64,000 nucleotides of DNA, taken from positions 2,490,217 through 2,554,216 of the forward strand of contig ML133471.1 of NCBI GenBank assembly GCA_003864495.1, read 5' to 3'. Positions 38,001 through 53,400 of this stretch are shown in pieces (the first letter of the stretch is position 1; each line of letters starts with the position of its first letter). The translations under genes and the position numbers were made by a program. The notes below the pieces were generated by a model. It made no database searches, had not been told where the DNA came from, and saw only the letters and a list, made by a program, of their open reading frames with translations. The DNA is from Nemopilema nomurai. Lineage: Eukaryota; Cnidaria; Scyphozoa; Rhizostomeae; Rhizostomatidae.

Positions 38001-41000
38001 ATTCAGCGTCAATACAATCGCATTTTCAAAGAAAACTGTTAACAATTTGATAAACTTGAAGTAAATTTCAGCCCTTCTTGCCTATGAACAGGAATATTGA
38101 TTGATTTCATTAATTAAAATATTTTCTGAGAAAATTTTCCGTTTAAACTCTGTGTTACCCTTGAAAAGTTGTGCAATTCTACTAAAGTAAAGCTGCTTCG
38201 ATCTGTTGTGAGAAATTGAAGCTTTGCAATTGAAAACTTCATGTACTCAGCATTTCCCTGTGTGATGGAATACAATCAAAGCCTGCAAAAAGTTTGAGTT
38301 ACGTATCTAATATAGTTTTGGAGAAAAACTCAATCGTACAAAGTGTAAAGTATCTGATATAGTCGGAAAATCTGCAAGTTTTGACATTCAGCGTCAATAC
38401 AATCGCATTTTTAAAGAAAACTGTTAACAATTTGATAAACCTGAAGTAATTTAAGACCCTTCTTGCCTAATGAACAGGAATATTGATTGATTTCATTAAT
38501 TAAAATATTTTTCTGAGAAATTTTCCTGTTTAAACTCTGTGTTACCCTTGAAAAGTTGTGCAATTCTACTAAAGTAAAGCTGCTTCGATCTGTTGTGAGA
38601 AATTGAAGCTTTGCAATTGAAAAACTTCATGTACTCAGCATTTCCCTGTGTGATGGAATACAATAAAGCCTGCAAAAAGTTTGAGTTACGTATCTAATAT
38701 AGTTTTGGAGAAAAACTCAATCGTACAAAGTGTAAAGTATCTGATATAGTCGGAAAATCTCTGCAAGTTTCGACATTCAGCGTCAATACAATCGCATTTT
38801 TAAAGAAAACTGTTAACAATTTGATAAACCTGAAGTGAATTTCAAGACCCTTCTTGCCTATGAACAGGAATATTGATTGATTTCATTAATTAAAATATTT
38901 TTTCTGAGAAAATTTTCCGTTTAAACTTGTGTTCCCTTGAAAAGTTGTCGTATTCTACTAAAGTAAAGCGCTCGATCTGGTGTTTGAATTTGAAGTATTG
39001 CAATTGGAAAACTTCATTGATTTCATCATTTTCCTGTGTGATGGAATACAATCAAAGCCTGCAAAAAGTTTGAGTTACGTATCTAATATAGTTTTGGAGA
39101 AAAACTCAATCGTACAAAGTGTAAAGTATCTGATATAGTCGGAAAATCAATAAGTTTCGACATTCAGCGTCAATACAATCGCATTTTAAAGAAAACTGTT
39201 AACAATTTGATAAACCTGAAGTAAATTTCAAGACCCTTCTTGCCTATGAACAGGAATATTGATTGATTTCATTAATTAAAATATTTTTTCTGAAAATTTT
39301 CCGTTTAAACTCTGTGTTACCTTGAAAAGTTGTGCAATTCTACTAAAGTAAAGCTGCTCGATCTGTTGTGAGAAATTGAAGCTTTGCAATTGAAAACTTC
39401 ATGTACTCAGCATTTCCCTGTGTGATGGAATACAATAAAGCCTGCAAAAAGTTTGAGTTACGTATCTAATATAGTTTTGGAGAAAAACTCAATCGTACAA
39501 AGTGTAAAGTATCTGATATAGTCGGAAAATCAATGCAAGTTTCGACATTCAGCGCAATACAATCGCATTTTAAAGAAAACTGTTAACAATTTGATAAACC
39601 TGAAGTGAATTTCAAGACCCTTCTTGCCTATGAACAGGAATATTGATTGATTTCATTAATTAAAATATTTTTTCTGAGAAAATTTTCCGTTTAAACTCTG
39701 TGTTACCTTGAAAAGTTGTGCAATTCTACTAAAGTAAAGCTGCTCGATCTGTTGTGAGAAATTGAAGCTTTGCAATTGAAAACTTCATGTACTCAGCATT
39801 TCCCTGTGTGATGGAATACAATTAAAGCCTGCAAAAAGTTTGAGTTACGTATCTAATATAGTTTTGGAGAAAAACTCAATCGTACAAATGTAAAGTATCT
39901 GATATAGTCGGAAAATCTCCAAGTTTCGACATTCAGCGTCAATACAATCGCATTTTCAAAGAAACTGTTAACAATTTGATAAACCTGAAGTAATTTCAGA
40001 CCCTTCTTGCCTAATGAACAGGAATATTGATTGATTTCATTAATTAAAATATTTTTCTGAGAAAATTTTCCGTTTAAACTCTGTGTTACCCTTGAAAAGT
40101 TGTGCAATTCTACTAAAGTAAAGCTGCTTCGATCTGTTGTGAGAAATTGAAGCTTTGCAATTGAAAAACTTCATGTACTCAAAATTTCCCTGTGTGATGG
40201 AATACAATTAAAGCCTGCAAAAAGTTTGAGTTACGTATCTAATATAGTTTTGGAGAAAAACTCAATCGTACAAAGTGTAAAGTATCTGATATAGTCGGAA
40301 AATCTCTGCAAGTTTTCGACATTCAGCGTCAATACAATCGCATTTTAAAAAAACTGTTAACAATTTGATAAACTGAAGTAATTTCAAGACCCTTCTTGCC
40401 TATGAACAGGAATATTGATTGATTTCATTAATTAAAATATTTTTCTGAGAAAATTTTCCGTTTAAACTCTGTGTTACCCTTGAAAAGTTGTGCAATTCTA
40501 CTAAAGTAAAGCTGCTCGATCTGTTGTGAGAATTGAAGCTTTGCAATTGAAAAACTTCATGTCATCATTTCCTGTGTGATGGAATACAATAAAGCCTGCA
40601 AAAAGTTTGAGTTACGTATCTAATATAGTTTTGGAGAAAAACTCAATCGTACAAAGTGTAAAGTATCTGATATAGTCGGAAAATCAATCAAGTTTGACAT
40701 TCAGCGTCAATACAATCGCATTTTTAAAGAAAACTGTTAACAATTTGATAAACCTGAAGTAAATTTCAAGACCCTTCTTGCCTAATGAACAGGAATATTG
40801 ATTGATTTCATTAATTAAAATATTTTTTCTGAGAAAATTTTCCGTTTAAACTTGTGTTCCCTTGAAAAGTTGTCGTATTCTACTAAAGTAATGCGCTCGA
40901 TCTGTTGTGAGAATTGAAGCTTTGCAATTGAAAAACTTCATTGATCATCATTTTCCTGTGTGATGGAATACAATAAAGCCTGCAAAAAGTTTGAGTTAAG

Positions 41001-44000
41001 GTATCTAATATAGTTTTGGAGAAAAACTCAATCGTACAAAGTGTAAAGTATCTGATATAGTCGGAAAATCTGCAAGTTTGACATTCAGCGTCAATACAAT
41101 CGCATTTTAAAGAAAACTGTTAACAATTTGATAAACCTGAAGTGAATTTCAAGACCCTTCTTGCCTAATGAACAGGAATATTGATTGATTTCATTAATTA
41201 AAATATTTTTTCTGAGAAAATTTTCCGTTTAAACTTGTGTTCCCTTGAAAAGTTGTCAATTCTACTAAAGTAAGCGCTCGATCTGTTGTGAGAATTGAAG
41301 CTTTGCAATTGAAAAACTTCATGTACTCAGCATTTCCTGTGTGATGGAATACAATAAAGCCTGCAAAAAGTTTGAGTTACGTATCTAATATAGTTTTGGA
41401 GAAAAACTCAATCGTACAAAGTGTAAAGTATCTGATATAGTCGGAAAATCTCTGCAAGTTTCGACATTCAGCGTCAATACAATCGCATTTTAAAGAAAAC
41501 TGTTAACAATTTGATAAACCTGAAGTAAATTTCAAGACCCTTCTTGCCTAATGAACAGGAATATTGATTGATTTCATTAATTAAAATATTTTTCTGAGAA
41601 AATTTTTCCGTTTAAACTCTGTGTTACCCTTGAAAAGTTGTGCAATTCTACTAAAGTAAAGCTGCTTCGATCTGTTGTGAGAAATTGAAGCTTTGCAATT
41701 GAAAAACTTCATGTACTCAGCATTTCCTGTGTGATGGAATACAATTAAAGCCTGCAAAAAGTTTGAGTTACGTATCTAATATAGTTTTGGAGAAAAACTC
41801 AATCGTACAAAGTGTAAAGTATCTGATATAGTCGGAAAATCTGCAAGTTTCGACATTCAGCGTCAATACAATCGCATTTTTAAAAAAACTGTTAACAATT
41901 TGATAAACCTGAAGTAAATTTCAAGACCCTTCTTGCCTAATGAACTGGAATATTGATTGATTTCATTAATTAAAATATTTTTTCTGATAAAAGTTTCCGT
42001 TTAAAATTGTGTTCCCCTTGAAAAGTTGTCATATTCTACTAAAGTAATGCCGGCTCGATCTGTTGTGAGAATTTGAAGCATTGCAATTGAAAAACTTCAT
42101 TGTCATCATTTTCCTGTGTGATGGAATACAATAAAGCCTGCAAAAAGTTTGAGTTAGGTATCTAATATAGTTTTGGAGAAAAACTCAATCGTACAAAGTG
42201 TAAAGTATCTGATATAGTCGGAAAATCAATGCAAGTTTTGACATTCAGCGTCAATACAATCGCATTTTTAAAAAAACTGTTAACAATTTGATAAACCTGA
42301 AGTAAATTTCAAGACCCTTCTTGCCTAATGAACAGGAATATTGATTGATTTCATTAATTAAAATATTTTTTCTGAGAAAATTTTCCGTTTAAACTCTGTG
42401 TTACCCTTGAAAAGTTGTGCAATTACTACTAAAGTAAAGCTGCTTCGATCTGTTGTGAGAAATTGAAGCTTTGCAATTGAAAAACTTCATGTACTCAGCA
42501 TTTTCCTGTGTGATGGAATACAATAAAGCCTGCAAAAAGTTTGAGTTACGTATCTAATATAGTTTTGGAGAAAAACTCAATCGTACAAAGTGTAAAGTAT
42601 CTGATATAGTCGGAAAATCTGCAAGTTTCGACATTCAGCGTCAATACAATCGCATTTTTAAAGAAAACTGTTAACAATTTGATAAACCTGAAGTGAATTT
42701 CAAGCCCTTCTTGCCTATAAACAGGAATATTGATTGATTTCATTAATTAAAATATTTTTCTGAGAAAATTTTCCCGTTTAAACTCTGTGTTACCCTTGAA
42801 AAGTTGTGCAATTCTACTAAAGTAAAGCTGCTTCGATCTGTTGTGAGAAATTGAAGCTTTGCAATTGAAAAACTTCATGTACCCAGCATTTCCTTGTGTG
42901 ATGGAATACAATAAAGCCTGCAAAAAGTTTGAGTTACGTATCTAATATATAGTTTTGGAGAAAAACTCAATCGTCAAAGTGTAAAAGTATCTGATATAGT
43001 CGGAAATCTCTCAAGTTTCGACATTCAGCGTCAAAAACAATCGAATTTTTAAAGAAACTGTTAACAATTTAAACTTGAAGTAATTTCAAGACCCTTCTTG
43101 CCTAATGAACAGGAATATTGATTGATTTCATTAATTAAAATATTTTTTCTGAGAAAATTTTCCGTTTAAATGTGTTCCCTTGAAAAGTTGTCGTATTCTA
43201 CTAAAGTAATGCCGGCTCGATCTGTTGTGAGAATTTGAAGCATTGCAATTGAAAAACTTCATTGATCCATCATTTTCCTGTGTGATGGAATACAATCAAA
43301 GCCTGCAAAAAGTTTGAGTTAAGTATCTAATATAGTTTTGGAGAAAAACTCAATCGTACAAAGTGTAAAGTATCTGATATAGTCGGAAAATCTCAAGTTT
43401 CGACATTCAGCGTCAAACAATCGCATTTTTAAAGAAAACTGTTAAAATTTGATAAACTGAAGTAAATTTCAAGACCCTTCTTGCCTAATGAACAGGAATA
43501 TTGATTGATTTCATTAATTAAAATATTTTTTCTGAGAAAATTTTCCCGTTTAAACTCTGTGTTACCCTTGAAAAGTTGTCCTATTCTACTAAAGTAAAGT
43601 TGCTTCGATCTGTGTTGAGAAATTGAAGCTTTGCAATTGAAAAACTTCATACTCAGCATTTCCTGTGTGATGGAATACAATTAAAGCCTGCAAAAAGTTT
43701 GAGTTACGTATCTAATATAGTTTTGGAGAAAAACTCAATCGTACAAAGTGTAAAGTATCTGATATAGTCGGAAAATCTGCAAGTTTTGACATTCAGCGTC
43801 AATACAATCGCATTTTTAAAGAAAACTGTTAAAATTTGATAAACCTGAAGTAATTTCAAGACCCTTTTGCCTAATGAACAGGAATATTGATTGATTTCAT
43901 TAATTAAAATATTTTTTCTGAGAAAATTTTCCCGTTTAAACTCTGTGTTACCCTTGAAAAGTTGTGAATTCTACTAAAGTAAAGCTGCTTCGATCTGTTG

Positions 44001-47000
44001 TGAGAAATTGAAGCTTTGCAATTGAAAAACTTCATTACTCAGCATTTTCCTGTGTGATGGAATACAATTAAAGCCTGCAAAAAGTTTGAGTTACGTATCT
44101 AATATAGTTTTGGAGAAAAACTCAATCGTACAAAGTGTAAAGTATCTGATATAGTCGGAAAATCTCTGCAAGTTTCGACATTCAGCGTCAATACAATCGC
44201 ATTTTTAAAGAAAACTGTTAACAATTTGATAAACTGAAGTGAATTTCAAGACCCTTTTGCCTAATGAACAGGAATATTGATTGATTTCATTAATTAAAAT
44301 ATTTTTTCTGAGAAATTTTCCCGTTTAAACTCTGTGTTACCCTTGAAAAGTTGTCGAATTCTACTAAAGTAAAGCTGCTTCGATCTGTTGTGAGAAATTG
44401 AAGCTTTGCAATTGAAAAACTTCATGTACCAGCATTTCCTGTGTGATGGAATACAATTAAAGCCTGCAAAAAGTTTGAGTTACGTATCTAATATAGTTTT
44501 GGAGAAAAACTCAATCGTACAAAGTGTAAAGTATCTGATATAGTCGGAAAATCTCTCAAGTTTCGACATTCAGCGTCAAACAATCGCATTTTTAAAGAAA
44601 ACTGTTAACAATTTGATAAACCTGAAGTAATTTCAAGACCCTTCTTGCCTAATGAACAGGAATATTGATTGATTTCATTAATTAAAATATTTTTTCTGAG
44701 AAAATTTTCCGTTTAAATCTGTGTTCCCTTGAAAAGTTGTCGTATTCTACTAAAGTAAGCCGCTCGATCTGTTGTGAGAATTGAAGCTTTGCAATTGAAA
44801 AACTTCATTATCAGCATTTTCCTGTGTGATGGAATACAATTAAAGCCTGCAAAAAGTTTGAGTTACGTATCTAATATAGTTTTGGAGAAAAACTCAATCG
44901 TACAAAGTGTAAAGTATCTGATATAGTCGGAAAATCTCTGCAAGTTTCGACATTCAGCGTCAATACAATCGCATTTTTAAAGAAAACTGTTAACAATTTG
45001 ATAAACCTGAAGTGAATTTCAAGACCCTTCTTGCCTAATGAACAGGAATATTGATTGATTTCATTAATTAAAATATTTTTCTGAGAAAATTTTCCCGTTT
45101 AAACTCTGTGTTACCCTTGAAAAGTTGTGAATTCTACTAAAGTAAAGCTGCTTCGATCTGTTGTGAGAATTGAAGCTTTGCAATTGAAAAACTTCATGTA
45201 CTCAGCATTTCCTGTGTGATGGAATACAATTAAAGCCTGCAAAAAGTTTGAGTTACGTATCTAATATAGTTTTGGAGAAAAACTCAATCGTACAAAGTGT
45301 AAAGTATCTGATATAGTCGGAAAATCTCAAGTTTCGACATTCAGCGTCAATACAATCGCATTTTTAAAGAAAACTGTTAACAATTTGATAAACCTGAAGT
45401 AATTTCAAGACCCTTCTTGCCTAATGAACAGGAATATTGATTGATTTCATTAATTAAAATATTTTTTCTGAGAAAATTTTCCCGTTTAAACTCTGTGTTA
45501 CCCTTGAAAAGTTGTGAATTCTACTAAAGTAAAGCTGCTTCGATCTGTTGTGAGAAATTGAAGCTTTGCAATTGAAAAACTTCATTACTCAGCATTTCCT
45601 GTGTGATGGAATACAATTAAAGCCTGCAAAAAGTTTGAGTTACGTATCTAATATAGTTTTGGAGAAAAACTCAATCGTACAAAGTGTAAAGTATCTGATA
45701 TAGTCGGAAAATCTCAAGTTTCGACATTCAGCGTCAATACAATCGCATTTTTAAAGAAAACTGTTAACAATTTGATAAACCTGAAGTGAATTTCAAGACC
45801 CTTCTTGCCTAATGAACAGGAATATTGATTGATTTCATTAATTAAAATATTTTTTCTGAGAAAATTTTCCGTTTAAATTGTGTTACCCTTGAAAAGTTGT
45901 CGATTCTACTAAAGTAAAGCTGCTTCGATCTGTGTTGAGAATTGAAGCTTTGCAATTGAAAAACTTCATGTACTCAGCATTTTCCTGTGTGATGGAATAC
46001 AATTAAAGCCTGCAAAAAGTTTGAGTTACGTATCTAATATAGTTTTGGAGAAAAACTCAATCGTACAAAGTGTAAAGTATCTGATATAGTCGGAAAATCT
46101 CTCAAGTTTCGACATTCAGCGTCAATACAATCGCATTTTTAAAGAAAACTGTTAACAATTTGATAAACCTGAAGTGAATTTCAAGACCCTTTTTGCCTAA
46201 TGAACAGGAATATTGATTGATTTCATTAATTAAAATATTTTTTCTGAGAAAATTTTCCCGTTTAAACTCTGTGTTACCCTTGAAAAGTTGTGCAATTCTA
46301 CTAAAGTAAAGCTGCTTCGATCTGTTGTGAGAATTGAAGCTTTGCAATTGAAAAACTTCATTACTCACATTTCCTGTGTGATGGAATACAATTAAAGCCT
46401 GCAAAAAGTTTGAGTTACGTATCTAATATAGTTTTGGAGAAAAACTCAATCGTACAAAGTGTAAAGTATCTGATATAGTCGGAAAATCTCAAGTTTCGAC
46501 ATTCAGCGTCAATACAATCGCAAATTTAACAAATAAACTGAAGTAAATTTCAAGACCTTCTTGCCTAATGAACAGGAATATTGATTGATTTCATTAATTA
46601 AAATATTTTTTCTGAGAAATTTTCCGTTTAAATCTGTGTTCCCTTGAAAAGTTGTCGTATTCTACTAAAGTAAAGCCGCTCGATCTGTTGTGAGGATTTC
46701 AAGCTTGCAATTAAATAACTTCATTATCCAGCATTTTCCTGTGTGATGGAATACAATTAAAGCCTGCAAAAAGTTTGAGTTACGTATCTAATATAGTTTT
46801 GGAGAAAAACTCAATCGTACAAAGTGTAAAGTATCTGATATAGTCGGAAAATCTCTCAAGTTTCGACATTCAGCGTCAATACAATCGCATTTTAAAGAAA
46901 ACTGTTAACAATTTGATAAACCTGAAGTGAATTTCAAGACCCTTCTTGCCTAATGAACAGGAATATTGATTGATTTCATTAATTAAAATATTTTTTCTGA

Positions 47001-50000
47001 GAAAATTTTCCGTTTAAACTCTGTGTTACCCTTGAAAAGTTGTCGATTCTACTAAAGTAAAGCTGCTTCGATCTGTTGTGAGAAATTTGAAGCTTTGCAA
47101 TTGAAAAATTCATGTACTCAGCATTTCCTGTGTGATGGAATACAATTAAAGCCTGCAAAAAGTTTGAGTTACGTATCTAATATAGTTTTGGAGAAAAACT
47201 CAATCGTACAAAGTGTAAAGTATCTGATATAGTCGGAAAATCTGCAAGTTTCGACATTCAGCGTCAATACAATCGCATTTTTAAAGAAAACTGTTAACAA
47301 TTTGATAAACTGAAGAAATTTCAAACCCTTCTTGCCTAATGAACAGGAATATTGATTGATTTCATTAATTAAAATATTTTTTCTGAGAAAATTTTCCGTT
47401 TAAACTCTGTGTTACCCTTGAAAAGTTGTCGAATTCTACTAAAGTAATGCCGTCGATCTGTTGTGAGAATTGAAGCTTTGCAATTGAAAAACTTCATCTC
47501 AGCATTTTCCTGTGTGATGGAATACAATTAAAGCCTGCAAAAAGTTTGAGTTACGTATCTAATATAGTTTTGGAGAAAAACTCAATCGTACAAAGTGTAA
47601 AGTATCTGATATAGTCGGAAAATCTCTGCAAGTTTCGACATTCAGCGTCAATACAATCGCATTTTTAAAGAAAACTGTTAACAATTTGATAAACCTGAAG
47701 TGAATTTCAAGATCCTTCTTGCCTAATGAACAGGATTATTGATTTATTTCATTAATTAAATCATTTTTTTTTGAGAAAATTTTCCGTTTAAACTCTGTGT
47801 TACCCTTGAAAAGTTGTCGAATTCTACTAAAGTAAAGCTGCTTCGATCTGTTGTGAGAATTGAAGCTTTGCAATTGAAAAACTTCATGTACTCAGCATTT
47901 TCCTGTGTGATGGAATACAATTAAAGCCTGCAAAAAGTTTGAGTTACGTATCTAATATAGTTTTGGAGAAAAACTCAATCGTACAAAGTGTAAAGTATCT
48001 GATATAGTCGGAAAATCTCAAGTTTCGACATTCAGCGTCAATACAATCGCATTTTTAAAGAAAACTGTTAACAATTTGATAAACTGAAGTGAATTTCAAG
48101 ACCCTTTTGCCTAATGAACAGGAATATTGATTGATTTCATTAATTAAAATATTTTTTCTGAGAAAATTTTCCCGTTTAAACTCTTGTTTCCCTTGAAAAG
48201 TTGTCGTTTCTACTAAAGTAATGCCGCTTCGATCTGTTGTGAGAATTTGAAGCTTTGCAATTGAAAAACTTCATTATCAGCATTTTCCTGTGTGATGGAA
48301 TACAATCAAAGCCTGCAAAAAGTTTGAGTTACGTATCTAATATAGTTTTGGAGAAAAACTCAATCGTACAAAGTGTAAAGTATCTGATATAGTCGGAAAA
48401 TCTCTGCAAGTTTTGACATTCAGCGTCAATACAATCGCATTTTTAAAGAAAACTGTTAACAATTTGATAAACCTGAAGTAAATTTCAAGACCCTTTTGCC
48501 TAATGAACAGGAATATTGATTGATTTCATTAATTAAAATATTTTTTCTGAGAAAATTTTCCCGTTTAAACTCTGTGTTACCCTTGAAAAGTTGTGATTCT
48601 ACTAAAGTAAAGCTGCTTCGATCTGTGTGAGAATTGAAGCTTTGCAATTGAAAAACTTCATGTACTCAGCATTTCCTGTGTGATGGAATACAATTAAAGC
48701 CTGCAAAAAGTTTGAGTTACGTATCTAATATAGTTTTGGAGAAAAACTCAATCGTACAAAGTGTAAAGTATCTGATATAGTCGGAAAATCTCAAGTTTCG
48801 ACATTCAGCGTCAATACAATCGCATTTTTAAAGAAAACTGTTAACAATTTGATAAACCTGAAGTAATTTCAAGACCCTTCTTGCCTAATGAACAGGAATA
48901 TTGATTGATTTCATTAATTAAAATATTTTTTCTGAGAAAATTTTCCGTTTAAACTCTGTGTTCCCTTGAAAAGTTGTCGAATTCTACTAAAGTAAAGCCG
49001 CTTCGATCTGTTGTGAGAATTGGAGCTTTGCAATAGAAAAACTTCATTATCCATCATTTTCTTGTGTGTTGGAATACAATTAAAGCCTGCAAAAAGTTTC
49101 AGATATCTATCTAATATAGTTTTGGAGAAAAACGCAATCGTACAAAGTGTAAAGTATCTGATATAGTCGGAAAATCTCAAGTTTCGACATTCAGCGTCAA
49201 TACAATCGCATTTTTAAAGAAAACTGTTAACAATTTGATAAACCTGAAGTAATTTCAAGACCCTTCTTGCCTAATGAACAGGAATATTGATTGATTTCAT
49301 TAATTAAAATATTTTTTCTGAGAAAATTTTCCCGTTTAAACTCTGTGTTACCCTTGAAAAGTTGTCGATTCTACTAAAGTAAAGCTGCTTCGATCTGTGT
49401 TGAGAAATTTGAAGCTTTGCAATTGAAAAACTTCATGTACTCAGCATTTCCCTGTGTGATGGAATACAATTAAAGCCTGCAAAAAGTTTGAGTTAAGGTA
49501 TCTAATATAGTTTTGGAGAAAAACTCAATCGTACAAAGTGTAAAGTATCTGATATAGTCGGAAAATCTCTGCAAGTTTTGACATTCAGCGTCAATACAAT
49601 CGCATTTTTAAAGAAAACTGTTAACAATTTGATAAACCTGAAGTAAATTTCAAGACCCTTTTGCCTAATGAACAGGAATATTGATTGATTTCATTAATTA
49701 AAATATTTTTTCTGAGAAAATTTTCCCGTTTAAACTCTGTGTTACCCTTGAAAAGTTGTGAATTCTACTAAAGTAAAGCTGCTTCGATCTGTTGTGAGAA
49801 TTGAAGCTTTGCAATTGAAAAACTTCATTACTCAGCATTTTCCTGTGTGATGGAATACAATTAAAGCCTGCAAAAAGTTTGAGTTACGTATCTAATATAG
49901 TTTTGGAGAAAAACTCAATCGTACAAAGTGTAAAGTATCTGATATAGTCGGAAAATCTCTCCAAGTTTCGACATTCAGCTTCAATACAATCGCATTTTTA

Positions 50001-51950
50001 AAGAAAACTGTTAACAATTTGATAAACTGAAGTAATTTCAAGACCCTTCTTGCCTAATGAACAGGAATATTGATTGATTTCATTAATTAAAATATTTTTT
50101 CTGAGAAAATTTTCCCGTTTAAATTGTGTTCCCTTGAAAAGTTGTCGTATTCTACTAAAGTAAAGCTGCTCGATCTGTTGTGAGAATTGAAGCTTGCAAT
50201 TGAAAAACTTCATTATCCAGCATTTTCCTGTGTGATGGAATACAATTAAAGCCTGCAAAAAGTTTGAGTTACGTATCTAATATAGTTTTGGAGAAAAACT
50301 CAATCGTACAAAGTGTAAAGTATCTGATATAGTCGGAAAATCTGCGTAAAGTTTCGACATTCAGCGTCACCACCATCGCATTTTTAAAGAAAACTTTTAA
50401 CAATTTGATAAACTGAAGTAAATTTCAAGACCCTTCTTGCCTAATGAACAGGAATATTGATTGATTTCATTAATTAAAATATTTTTTCTGAGAAAATTTT
50501 CCCGTTTAAACTCTGTGTTACCCTTGAAAAGTTGTGCAATTCTACTAAAGTAAAGCTGCTTCGATCTGTTGTGAGAATTGAAGCTTTGCAATTGAAAAAC
50601 TTCATGTACCAGCATTTCCTGTGTGATGGAATACAATTAAAGCCTGCAAAAAGTTTGAGTTACGTATCTAATATAGTTTTGGAGAAAAACTCAATCGTAC
50701 AAAGTGTAAAGTATCTGATATAGTCGGAAAATCTCTCAAGTTTCGACATTCAGCGTCAATACAATCGCATTTTTAAAGAAAACTGTTAACAATTTGATAA
50801 ACCTGAAGTAAATTTCAAGATCCTTCTTGCCTAATGAACAGGAATATTGATTGATTTCATTAATTAAAATATTTTTTCTGAGAAAATTTTCCCGTTTAAA
50901 CTCTGTGTTACCCTTGAAAAGTTGTGCAATTCTACTAAAGTAAAGCTGCTTCGATCTGTTGTGAGAATTGAAGCTTTGCAATTGAAAAACTTCATGTACT
51001 CAGCATTTCCTGTGTGATGGAATACAATTAAAGCCTGCAAAAAGTTTGAGTTACGTATCTAATATAGTTTTGGAGAAAAACTCAATCGTACAAAGTGTAA
51101 AGTATCTGATATAGTCGGAAAATCTCTGCAAGTTTCGACATTCAGCGTCAATACAATCGCATTTTTAAAGAAAACTGTTAACAATTTGATAAACCTGAAT
51201 TTTCAAGACCCTTCTTGCCTAATGAACAGGAATATGATTGATTTCATTAATTAAAATATTTTTTCTGAGAAAATTTTCCCGTTTAATATCTGTGTTACCC
51301 TTGAAAAGTTGTCAATTCTACTAAAGTAAAGCTGCTTCGATCTGTTGTAGAAATTGAAGCTTTGCAATTGAAAAACTTCATGTACCAGCATTTTCCTGTG
51401 TGATGGAATACAATTAAAGCCTGCAAAAAGTTTGAGTTACGTATCTAATATAGTTTTGGAGAAAAACTCAATCGTACAAAGTGTAAAGTATCTGATATAG
51501 TCGGAAAATCTCTGCAAGTTTCGACATTCAGCGTCAATACAATCGCATTTTAAAGAAAACTGTTAACAATTTGATAAACTTGAAGTAAATTTCATGACCC
51601 TTCTTGCCTAATGAACAGGAATATTGATTGATTTCATTAATTAAAATATTTTTTCTGAGAAAATTTTCCCGTTTAAATCTGTGTCCCCTTGAAAAGTTGT
51701 CGAATTCTACTAAAGTAAAGCCGCTTCGATCTGTTGTGAGAAATTGAAGCTTTGCAATTGAAAAACTTCATGACCAGCATTTCCTGTGTGATGGAATACA
51801 ATTAAAGCCTGCAAAAAGTTTGAGTTACGTATCTAATATAGTTTTGGAGAAAAACTCAATCGTACAAAGTGTAAAGTATCTGATATAGTCGGAAAATCTC
51901 TGCAAGTTTCGACATTAAGCGTCAATACAATCGCAATTTTTAAAGAAAAC
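38001..51950. repeat. Satellite array, block E (uniform, shortened monomers)
   Basis: About 36 head-to-tail monomers similar to block A, with the same frequent small deletions at subfamily-diagnostic sites. One monomer near 50,341 carries the cgtaaagtttcgac variant with agcgtcaccac, otherwise typical of block C. Near 46,520 a monomer lacks about 25 bases between the atcgca and aataaactg motifs, like one near 3,463 in block A. No gene, RNA or other element was recognised. Confidence 0.93.
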
Positions 51951-52559
51951 TGTTAACAATTTGATAAATTGAAGTGAATTTCATGACCCTTTTTGCCTAA
52001 TGAACCGGAATTATTGATTGATTTCATTAATTAAAATATTTTTTCTGAGAAAATTTTCCCGTTTAAATTCTGTGTTCCTTTTGAAAAGTTGTCGAATTCT
52101 ACTAAAGTAAAGCTGCTTCGATCTGTTTGAGAAATTGGAGCTTTGCAATAGAAAAACTTCATGTACCCATTTTCCTTGTTGATGGAATACAATTAAAGCC
52201 TGCAAAAAGTTTGAGTTACGTATCTAATATAGTTTTGGAGAAAAACTCAATCGTACAAAGTGTAAAGTATCTGATATAGTCGGAAAATCTCTGCAAGTTT
52301 CGACATTCAGCGTCAATACAATCGCATTTTTAAAGAAAAATGTTAACAATTTGATAAACTTGAGGTAAATTTCATGACCCTTTTTGCCTAATGAACAGGA
52401 ATTATTGATTATTTTATTAACTAAAATATTTTTCTGAAAAATTTTCCCGTTTAATTCTGTGTCCCTTTTGAAAAGTTGTCGAATTCTACTAAAGTATGCC
52501 GCTTCGTTCTGTTGTGAAAAATTGAAGATTTGCAATTGAAAAACTTCATGTATCCATTT

Positions 52560-53400
52560 CTCTTTTGATGGAATACAATTAAAGCCTGCAAAAAGTTTGA
52601 GTTACGTATCTAATAAGTTTTGGAGAAAAACTTCGTACAAAGTGTAAAGTATCTGATCTAGTCGGAAAATCTCTGCAAGTTTTGACATTCACTATCATTA
52701 TAATCGCACTTAAAAAAACTGTTAACAATTCGATAAACGTGAGTGAACAATGATTCTTCCAACCTATGAACAGGAATATTGATAGAGTCATTAATTACAG
52801 TATTTTTTCCAAAGAATATTTCCCGTTTAATTCTGTGTCCCTTTTGATAAGTTGTCGAATTCTACTAAAGTAAAGCTGCTTCGATCTGTTGTAAGAAATT
52901 GAAGCTTTGCAATTGAAAAACTTCATGTATCCGCATTTTCTTGTTTGATGGAATACAATTAAAGCCCGCAAAAAGTTTGAGTTACGTATCTGATACAGTT
53001 TTGGAGAAAAACTCATTCGTTCAAAGTGTGAAATATCTGATCTAGTCGGAAAATCTCTGCAAGTTTTGATATTCACTATCATTATAATCGCACTCTAAAA
53101 TAAACCTGTTAATAATTCGATAAACGTGAGCTGAATTTAATGATTCTTCTAACCTATTGAACAGGAATATTGATAGAGTCAGTTAATTACAGTATTTTTT
53201 CCAGAAAATGTTCCCGTTTATATTCTGTGTTACACTTGAAAAGTTTCTGAATTTTACTAATGTATAGCCGCTTCGATCCGCTGTGAGTAATTGCAGCTTT
53301 GCAAATGAAAAACTCATGTACCTAGCGTTTTATTCTTTGCTTGAATACAATTAAAGCCTGCTAAAAGTTTGAGTTACGTATTTAATATAGTTTTGGAGAA
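52560..53400. repeat. Highly diverged satellite monomers, copy 1
   Basis: Monomers here carry variants seen almost nowhere else: attcactatcattataatcg (starting near 52,687 and 53,071), gattcttctaacctattg, aatattgatagagtcagtt, and cgatccgctgtgagtaattg near 53,274. The unit returns at about 56.5-57.3 kb, roughly 3.9 kb downstream. Confidence 0.8.
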
